This document shows, one piece after another, positions 5,882-10,557 of a stretch of DNA of 10,557 nucleotides. Numbering within the stretch: position 1 is the first letter of the stretch; each line of letters starts with the position of its first letter. The notes under the pieces were generated by a model. The model was not told the origin of the DNA. It was given only the letters and a program-made list of their open reading frames with translations, and did not search any database. Both the position numbers and the translations under genes were made by a program. The DNA is from MGNI01 sp964353875 (GTDB lineage Bacteria; Chloroflexota; Anaerolineae; Anaerolineales; E44-bin32), in NCBI GenBank assembly GCA_964353875.1, contig CAYGXU010000115.1:1-10557 (forward strand), read 5' to 3'.

Positions 5882-6322
5882 ATGAAGAAGATAAAAGTGC
5901 TCTTTCTATGTACGGGCAATTCGGCGCGCAGCCAAATGGCGCAGGCTTTCTTGAATCATGAGGCTGGCGACCGTTTTGAGGCCTATAGCGCGGGCTTAGA
6001 GGCCAAAGGGATCCATCCCCATACCCGCCAGGTGATGGAGGAGTTGGGATTGGATTTGGAGGGGCACACCTCCAAGCATCTCAGCGAGTACATGGGCAAG
6101 GTCCATTTTGGATATATGATCACCGTCTGTTCTGATGCGGATGAGAAGTGCCCGAGCACCTTTCCCGGCATGGGGAAGCGGCTTCACTGGGCCTTTGAGG
6201 ATCCAGCCGCCTTTCAAGGCGCGGAGCAGGAGAAGCTTGAGAAATTTCGCCAGGTGCGGGATCAGATCGCAGGGCGGGTAAAGGAATGGGTTGAAGATCT
6301 TGGGAGAGGCGCGCAAGGCTGA
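5882..6322 (+). CDS. arsC: Arsenate reductase / low-molecular-weight phosphatase family (thioredoxin-type ArsC)
   Basis: This 146-residue protein starts with the phosphatase P-loop C10-T-G-N-S-A-R16-S. It also has C83 and C90 in VCSDADEKCP and the general-acid region FEDPA (D107), the same arrangement as the three-cysteine thioredoxin-coupled ArsC of plasmid pI258 (Cys10, Cys82, Cys89, Asp105). It would reduce arsenate to arsenite in the cytoplasm, passing the disulfide from C10 to C83-C90 and then to thioredoxin. The ATG at 5882 is chosen because homology starts there and GGAAGGA and GAAGAGG lie just upstream; a GTG 63 bases earlier in frame gives an atypical leader. It lies 200 bases after phoU on the same strand. 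No arsR, arsB or acr3 is in the window. A pure protein-tyrosine phosphatase role is less likely given the extra cysteines. Confidence 0.88.
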   Translation: MKKIKVLFLCTGNSARSQMAQAFLNHEAGDRFEAYSAGLEAKGIHPHTRQVMEELGLDLEGHTSKHLSEYMGKVHFGYMITVCSDADEKCPSTFPGMGKRLHWAFEDPAAFQGAEQEKLEKFRQVRDQIAGRVKEWVEDLGRGAQG

Positions 6323-6339
6323 GTGATAAGGGCTGCTTG

Positions 6340-6394
6340 CGGAGTGCAACAGCTTGCTGATGCCCAAAAGCTTGCTTTTGGACTCCGAAAAAAA
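6340..6394 (+). other. Compact three-way-junction sequence between arsC and pstB ends
   Basis: CGGAGT (6340-6345) pairs with ACTCCG (6382-6387), and the bases between form two abutting hairpins with no unpaired junction base: GCA-A-CAG/CTG-A-TGC (6346-6363) and CCAAAAG/CTTTTGG (6364-6381). Read on the plus strand both loops are CTTG closed by G-C, the stable G(CUUG)C tetraloop. A run of seven A follows (6388-6394). In the arsC transcript this would be a 3' structure. The T-run is on the wrong side for a normal intrinsic terminator in either direction. Confidence 0.5.
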
Positions 6395-6412
6395 GGGGCT
6401 ACCTTGGCTTCC

Positions 6413-7180
6413 TCACCCAAAGCGCCCCGTGATGTAGTCTTCCGTAACTTTTTCTTTAGGATTGGTGAACAGGTCACTGGTCGGACCATACTCCACCAGA
6501 TATCCTGCCCGGTCCTCCTCCATGTTGAAGAAGGCAGTGAAATCGGAGACGCGCCCCGCCTGCTGCATGTTGTGGGTCACGATCACGATCGTATAATTCT
6601 CGCAGAGCAGGCGGATCAACTCCTCGATGCGCAGGGTGGCGATCGGGTCCAGCGCCGAGGCAGGCTCGTCCATCAGGATCACCTCCGGCTCGACGGCCAA
6701 GGCGCGCGCGATGCAAAGCCGCTGCTGTTGTCCCCCCGACAAGGCCATCCCGGATTTGTCAAGGCCATCCTTGACTTCATCCCAAAGCACGGCCGCCTTG
6801 AGGCTATTTTCAACGATCTCCTCCAACTTCTCTCGGTCGCGCAATCCGTGGGCGCGCGGGCCATAGGCGACATTGTCGAAAATCGTCTTGGGGAAGGGAT
6901 TGGGCCTTTGGAAGACCATCCCGACCTTCCTGCGTAGCTCCACCGGATCGATCTCAAAAAGGTCCTCCCCATCCATGCGCACCTCTCCGACATGGCGTGT
7001 CGCAGGGATGAGATCATTCATCCGATTGAATGATCTCAGGAACGTGCTTTTCCCGCATCCGGAAGGACCGATGATGGCCGTGACTTTATTGGCAGGGATG
7101 TCCATATCCACATTGCGCAGGGCGTGGAAATCCCCATAGTAAACATTGAAACCTCTGACTTGAATCTTGTTGTCCATCAT
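6413..7180 (-). CDS. pstB: PstB, phosphate ABC transporter ATPase
   Basis: This is the ATP-binding subunit of the high-affinity phosphate importer. In the longest frame (from 7198) the Walker A is GPSGCGKST (44-52), the Q-loop Gln 97 sits in VFQRPNPFP, the signature is LSGGQQQR (153-160), the Walker B is VILMDEP (173-179) followed by SALD, and the switch His is 209 in VTHNM. The RPNPFPK and LDPIAT stretches are typical of PstB. I place the start at the ATG at 7180 (residue 7), because GGAAGGTAGGG lies just before it; the alternatives are ATG 7177 and ATG 7198, the last overlapping the end of pstA with a poorer ribosome site. It is the last gene of pstSCAB. The 90 bases after its stop face the end of arsC. 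Confidence 0.95.
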   Translation of the reverse strand: MMDNKIQVRGFNVYYGDFHALRNVDMDIPANKVTAIIGPSGCGKSTFLRSFNRMNDLIPATRHVGEVRMDGEDLFEIDPVELRRKVGMVFQRPNPFPKTIFDNVAYGPRAHGLRDREKLEEIVENSLKAAVLWDEVKDGLDKSGMALSGGQQQRLCIARALAVEPEVILMDEPASALDPIATLRIEELIRLLCENYTIVIVTHNMQQAGRVSDFTAFFNMEEDRAGYLVEYGPTSDLFTNPKEKVTEDYITGRFG

Positions 7181-7187
7181 CGATACC

Positions 7188-8132
7188 CTACCTTCCATTC
7201 GCCCTGGCCTGCAATCGACGCGAAATGAGATTGATGATCAAGTTTAGTGCAATGACGCTTAGGATGAGAACGGCGGCTGTCGCCATGGCTTTCTCAAATG
7301 CCTGCGTTTCGGTGGCTAAGATGTAAACGTGTAAAGCCATCGTGCGACCGGCTGAAAGCAGATTCTGGGGTAGGCGATAGCTTCCACCGAGCGTGACCCA
7401 GAAGATGGCTGTCTCTGCGATGACGCGCCCTACGCTGAGGACGATGCCGGTTGCGATGCCTGATAGCGCCGCCGGCAAGACCACATTCACCGTCGTTTGC
7501 CATTTGGTGGCCCCCAAAGCCAGGCTCCCCTCTCGATAGGATCGAGGCACCGCCAGCAAGGCCTCCTCTGAAGTACGGATAATGACCGGTAGGATGAGGC
7601 ATGCTCCGCTCAGGCCGGCCGAAAGCAACGAGAATTTCAATTTCATGAAGGAGACAAAGAGCGCGAAGCCGAATAGCCCGAAAATGATGGAGGGCACACC
7701 GGCAAGCACCTCCACGCCATTGCGAGCGATTTTGATCAGGGTGGCGACCACCCGGCTCTCGCGTTGCGCTTCATGGGCGTATTCCACCAGGTAAATCGCT
7801 GCGCCGATCCCCAGCGGCGCGGCAATGACGAGCGTCAGCACCACCAGGTAGATGGTGGTCACAATGGTGGTCGACATGCCGCCCTCTCCCGAGATGCCGC
7901 CCATGGGGCGGGTGGTGAGGAACTCCAAATTGATGATCTTCAGCCCCTGGCCCATGACATAGCCGATGATCCAGAGCAATGCAGCCACCGCCAGGAAGGC
8001 CGCCAACCAGATGAGCGAGAAGGCCACTTTCTGGACGAGTTTGCGGCGAAAGAGATTCCCGCTCGCATAGGGCGCCATGGCGCCTTTCCTGCGCGCCTTT
8101 GAGAGCATCGGCGACATTTCGGTGCTGGTCAT
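7188..8132 (-). CDS. pstA: PstA, phosphate transporter permease subunit
   Basis: This 314-residue inner-membrane permease has about six hydrophobic segments (around 37-60, 88-115, 145-165, 172-187, 222-245, 285-305). It carries the cytoplasmic ABC coupling loop EGSLALGATKWQTTVNVVLPAA (201-222), which docks onto PstB, and VPSIIFGLFG, a motif common to PstA/PstC. The start is the ATG at 8132, which overlaps the pstC stop as ATGA. The frame stays open for another 327 bases upstream, but that stretch lies entirely over pstC and gives a charged, non-membrane sequence, so it is not part of the protein. The gene ends just before pstB, suggesting translational coupling along the operon. Confidence 0.93.
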   Translation of the reverse strand: MTSTEMSPMLSKARRKGAMAPYASGNLFRRKLVQKVAFSLIWLAAFLAVAALLWIIGYVMGQGLKIINLEFLTTRPMGGISGEGGMSTTIVTTIYLVVLTLVIAAPLGIGAAIYLVEYAHEAQRESRVVATLIKIARNGVEVLAGVPSIIFGLFGFALFVSFMKLKFSLLSAGLSGACLILPVIIRTSEEALLAVPRSYREGSLALGATKWQTTVNVVLPAALSGIATGIVLSVGRVIAETAIFWVTLGGSYRLPQNLLSAGRTMALHVYILATETQAFEKAMATAAVLILSVIALNLIINLISRRLQARANGR

Positions 8133-9505
8133 GTTTTTCTTTCTCGCATCAGATAACGCGCCAGGCTGTTGACGAGGAAGATCATCAAGAAGAGCAAAAG
8201 GCCCGTGAAGAAAAGCGCGCTGCGCTGATCTCCGGTAGCGTAATTGATCTCCACTGCGATATTCCCCGTCAGGGTGCGGGCGGTGTTCAGAAACAGGGTC
8301 AGGGGATTGTTGGTTAGGGGCGATGGGATGGCGATCGAATTGCCGATCACCATAATCATCGCCATGGTCTCCCCCAAGGCGCGACCGACCCCAAGGATGA
8401 TCGAGGCAATGATCCCTGATCGGGCAGCGGGCAGGATCACATGCCATATAGTCTGCCAATGGGTCGTTCCGAGCGCCAAAGAGCCCTCTTTATATTCGCG
8501 TGGCACGGCGCGGATGGAGTCCTCGGCGATGTTAGTGACGGTGGGGATGATCATCACCGCCAGGATAACGGACGCATTCAGCAGGCCGTAGCCCGTGTTG
8601 CGGGGGATGTCGATCCTTTGGATCAACGGCGCCAGGACCGCCATGCCGAAGAGACCATAGACCACAGAGGGGATGCCGGCCAAGAGCTCGATCGCTGGTC
8701 GGACAGTATCGCGCACGGGTTGCGGGGCCACTTCCGCCAGCAGGATGGCGGTTCCCAGTGAGAGGGGGAGACCCAATGCGATGGCGCCGAAGGTGGCCAG
8801 GATCGAGCCGATCATCATCGGCGCCAGGCCATATTGCTCCTGGCCGGGGCGCCAAATGGTGCCCAAGAGCATCGTATCCAGACCGATCTGCTCGATCGCC
8901 TGCCATGATTCTGCCATGGTGAAGGCGATGATGAGCATGACGATGAAGATGGCGCTCAGGGCGGCAGCGATCAGCACGTAGCGCACGCTGCGATCAATGA
9001 AGGCCCTTTGAGCCTGGTTTTCCAGAAAATGGTCGCCATATCGCAGCAAGCCATAGAAGATCGCCCCTGGAATTAGCCCAATAGAAAGAAGCCGAAGGAG
9101 GGATGCAAGTATCAGTTTGAGAATTTGCGTCAGTGGGATGACACGCTCACCGGCAAAGACCTCTGCAGAAAGGCTGAAGAGAATGCGGATGGCGGCGAAG
9201 AGCATGCCCACAACCAGAAAGGTCATGATGGCGGTGCGGGCCCAATTCTGTCTTGTCCAGACCCCGCGAGCGAGAAGGAAAAAGACAAGCGCAACCAGGA
9301 TGGCGGCCAGAAGGAGCTGCAGCCAATTCATGCCGCTCTCTTTGAATAGCAGTCCATAAGCGATCGCCGCAGGAATGGTCGCCATCGCACCAATCCCCAG
9401 AAGGGAGGAGATGGCATTAATGAAAAAAGGATGATGACCGTCGCTTGTCGTCATTGGAGAGCCTGAGTTTTCGCTTGTTATGCGCATCTTGTGCATCGAT
9501 TCCAT
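8129..9505 (-). CDS. pstC: PstC, phosphate transporter permease with N-terminal membrane extension
   Basis: The C-terminal ~290 residues are a normal PstC: first core helix about 175-198 (VLIAAALSAIFIVMLIIAF), then LAGIPSVVYGLFG, and the coupling loop EGSLALGTTHWQTIWHVILPAA (340-361) that contacts PstB, followed by VGRALGETMAM. Ahead of it are about 165 extra residues with four strongly hydrophobic segments (about 31-52, 60-80, 90-112, 128-154), making 458 residues where PstC is usually near 300-330. The start is uncertain: ATGs at 9505, 9496, 9487 and 9454 are all weakly served by ribosome sites. A TTG at 9532 lies inside the intergenic hairpin and is unlikely. The gene is 62 bases downstream of pstS, with its stop overlapping the pstA start. 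Confidence 0.9.
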   Translation of the reverse strand: MESMHKMRITSENSGSPMTTSDGHHPFFINAISSLLGIGAMATIPAAIAYGLLFKESGMNWLQLLLAAILVALVFFLLARGVWTRQNWARTAIMTFLVVGMLFAAIRILFSLSAEVFAGERVIPLTQILKLILASLLRLLSIGLIPGAIFYGLLRYGDHFLENQAQRAFIDRSVRYVLIAAALSAIFIVMLIIAFTMAESWQAIEQIGLDTMLLGTIWRPGQEQYGLAPMMIGSILATFGAIALGLPLSLGTAILLAEVAPQPVRDTVRPAIELLAGIPSVVYGLFGMAVLAPLIQRIDIPRNTGYGLLNASVILAVMIIPTVTNIAEDSIRAVPREYKEGSLALGTTHWQTIWHVILPAARSGIIASIILGVGRALGETMAMIMVIGNSIAIPSPLTNNPLTLFLNTARTLTGNIAVEINYATGDQRSALFFTGLLLFLMIFLVNSLARYLMRERKT

Positions 9506-9517
9506 GTCAATCCACAG

Positions 9518-9552
9518 CATCGAGGGGCGCAAGTGTTCTGCGCCCCTCGATG
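9518..9552 (-). other. Perfect 13-bp hairpin between pstS and pstC
   Basis: CATCGAGGGGCGC (9518-9530) is the exact reverse complement of GCGCCCCTCGATG (9540-9552), with a 9-base loop. It begins 15 bases after the pstS stop on the transcribed strand and no T-run follows, so it is unlikely to be a full terminator. By analogy with structured spacers after binding-protein genes in other ABC operons, it may protect pstS mRNA or reduce expression of the membrane subunits. Confidence 0.65.
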
Positions 9553-9567
9553 GAGCGGAACTTCAAT

Positions 9568-10467
9568 CTAGTTGACCGTGATGTAATCCTCTCCGACGAT
9601 CTCCTGCCCCTGCGGACCCAAGATGAAATCTAGGAAAGCCTGGGCCATGTCGTTCGGTTCGCCATTGGTGAGCATGTTGAGCGGGCGGAAAATGGGATAG
9701 CTGCCGTTCTTCACATTGGCGACGGCAGGTTCCACGCCGTCAATGGCGACGGTGCGTACCGAGTCATCTAAGAACCCAAAGGAGAGGTAGGCGATGGAGT
9801 TGGGAGTGGTGGCGACGGTGGTGCGAACCTGACCGTTGGATTGCTGCAAGATGGCGTTGGCGGCGATGGGCATCAACTGCGACTCACCGGCATCGTCCTT
9901 GTACTGCATGACCAGTTCTTCGAAGGCGCCACGCGTGCCGGAGCCTTCTTCACGGGAGACGACGATGATTTCCTTATCAGGCCCACCGATGTCCTTGAAG
10001 TTGCTGAGCTCACCACCGAAGATGGCGCGCACCTGCTCTTTGGAGAGGGTGGGGATCTCAGTGCCGGGGTGGGTGATGATGGCGATGCCATCGAAGGCGA
10101 TGGTGAAGATCTGCAGGTTGGGGAACTGCTCGAGCTCTGAGTCCTTCACGGCGCGGGAGACGTTGCCGATATCGACAGTGCCTTCGCCGGCCGAAGTGAC
10201 GCCTACGCTGGAGCCTCCACCCTGGATCTCGATGACCAGGTCGGGGTTGAGCGCCATGAAGGCTTCCGCCAGCTCTTCCGCCAAAGGCTGCACGGTGGTG
10301 GAGCCTGCCAGTTGCAATTGTCCGGATAGCCCAGTTGTCGTCGCTTGGGTGGATTGCGGCGCCACAGTGGTCTTTTCTACCCCTCCACAAGCTGCAAGCG
10401 CAACAGTCAAGAGAAGCAAGGGGATTAGTATGAACCCTTTTATTTTCTCATGCGCTTTTTGTTTCAT
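9568..10467 (-). CDS. pstS: PstS, phosphate-binding lipoprotein
   Basis: This 299-residue substrate-binding protein has a lipoprotein signal: basic start, hydrophobic GFILIPLLLLTVALA, and lipobox L24-A-A-C27. Phosphate-binding loops are visible: GSTTVQP (65-71), GGGSSVG (93-99) with T-V-D-I-G-N-V-S-R after it, and S-R-E-E-G-S-G-T-R (181-189). These fit the PstS_2-type family of periplasmic-binding-like proteins. It would capture phosphate outside the membrane and hand it to PstC/PstA. The start is the ATG at 10467: GGAGGA lies directly upstream, while the TTG at 10479 lies ahead of that ribosome site. It is first in the operon, with a PHO-box-like promoter ending about 50 bases upstream. Confidence 0.95.
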   Translation of the reverse strand: MKQKAHEKIKGFILIPLLLLTVALAACGGVEKTTVAPQSTQATTTGLSGQLQLAGSTTVQPLAEELAEAFMALNPDLVIEIQGGGSSVGVTSAGEGTVDIGNVSRAVKDSELEQFPNLQIFTIAFDGIAIITHPGTEIPTLSKEQVRAIFGGELSNFKDIGGPDKEIIVVSREEGSGTRGAFEELVMQYKDDAGESQLMPIAANAILQQSNGQVRTTVATTPNSIAYLSFGFLDDSVRTVAIDGVEPAVANVKNGSYPIFRPLNMLTNGEPNDMAQAFLDFILGPQGQEIVGEDYITVN

Positions 10468-10514
10468 ATTTTCCTCCAATTATTCATCATAGTGTGCGTA
10501 TTAACGCCTTACAT

Positions 10515-10557
10515 AATGTAGCGCATGGGAGTTAACCCAAGATCAAGGCGGATTTAA
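10515..10557 (-). promoter_or_regulatory. PHO-box-like promoter of pstSCAB (cut by window end)
   Basis: On the minus strand TTAAAT (10557-10552), TTGATC (10546-10541) and TTAACT (10535-10530) start 11 bases apart, followed nine bases later by TACATT (10520-10515) as the -10. This matches repeats 2-4 of the phoU box in spacing and in the TTGA variant at the third position. The first repeat, if present, would lie just past the window end. The predicted transcript start is about 40 bases before the pstS ATG. Confidence 0.65.

Noticed and set aside
6388..6394. Intrinsic terminator for pstB using the T7 run on the minus strand
   Set aside because: The T-run comes before, not after, the strong stems in the pstB direction, and only a weak GGG/CCC pairing precedes it.
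6323..6937. 204-codon plus-strand frame after arsC
   Set aside because: It is the antisense of pstB, which has all ABC ATPase motifs; no coding features of its own.
8133..8459. N-terminal extension of the pstA frame by 109 codons upstream of 8132
   Set aside because: It lies wholly over pstC, reads as charged low-hydrophobicity sequence, and the ATGA overlap with the pstC stop gives a normal PstA start.
8532..8906. 124-codon minus-strand frame within pstC
   Set aside because: Off-frame shadow of pstC, with His/Gly/Arg-rich low-complexity content typical of GC-rich shadows.
9506..9532. TTG start for pstC at 9532
   Set aside because: It lies in the 13-bp hairpin with no ribosome site; later ATGs are more likely.
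10468..10479. TTG start for pstS four codons upstream
   Set aside because: The TTG lies upstream of the GGAGGA ribosome site, which serves the ATG at 10467.
9836..10492. 218-codon plus-strand frame opposite pstS
   Set aside because: Antisense to a clear lipoprotein PstS; Ser/Pro-rich shadow composition.

Overview
The window is bacterial, with clear Shine-Dalgarno sites and sigma70-like promoters, and falls into two halves of different character. The left part (about 1-3300) is an AT-richer accessory zone: the end of an RHS/YD-repeat polymorphic toxin, its probable immunity gene, a decayed DDE transposase, two orphan RHS scraps, and a complete MazEF-like toxin-antitoxin pair. The right part (about 3389-10557) is GC-richer and carries a phosphate locus: a DUF4230 protein, phoU, a thioredoxin-type ArsC, and a full pstS-pstC-pstA-pstB operon on the opposite strand. 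The gene style (PstS with a GSTTVQP motif, DUF4230, abundant RHS debris) would fit a Chloroflexota-like organism, but this is a guess; no marker gene here fixes the taxon.

Layout. 1-726 is the RHS tip (5' part outside the window) and 798-1217 the candidate immunity gene. 1317-1865 (minus) is a transposase remnant; 1832-1966 and 3073-3234 hold two short RHS fragments sharing a near-identical 39-bp YD-repeat stretch. Between them lies a ribbon-helix-helix antitoxin/MazF-PemK toxin operon (2315-2904) with its own strong promoter. 3389-4066 is a membrane-anchored DUF4230 protein. 4067-4990 is mostly non-coding but holds two promoters. phoU (4991-5680) and arsC (5882-6322) run rightward and converge on the leftward pstSCAB operon (10467 to 6413).

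Regulation is the most striking part. Three promoters share the same architecture of TTAA-type hexamers at roughly helical (10, 11, 11 bp) spacing, followed by nine bases and a -10-like hexamer. One precedes phoU, one precedes pstS (its upstream end cut by the window edge), and one at 4281-4333 precedes no recognised gene. They resemble the PHO boxes of Bacillus and cyanobacteria and suggest a PhoB/PhoP-type regulon. The third box would then mark an unrecognised member, either a small 86-codon ORF or a non-coding RNA.

Working together: PstS captures phosphate, PstC/PstA form the channel, PstB powers it, and PhoU relays transport status to a phosphate-sensing kinase not present here. ArsC would reduce arsenate, which enters cells through phosphate transporters. 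Other points of interest are an extra membrane domain of about 165 residues on PstC, a perfect 13-bp hairpin between pstS and pstC, and a compact three-way-junction sequence between the converging arsC and pstB ends.
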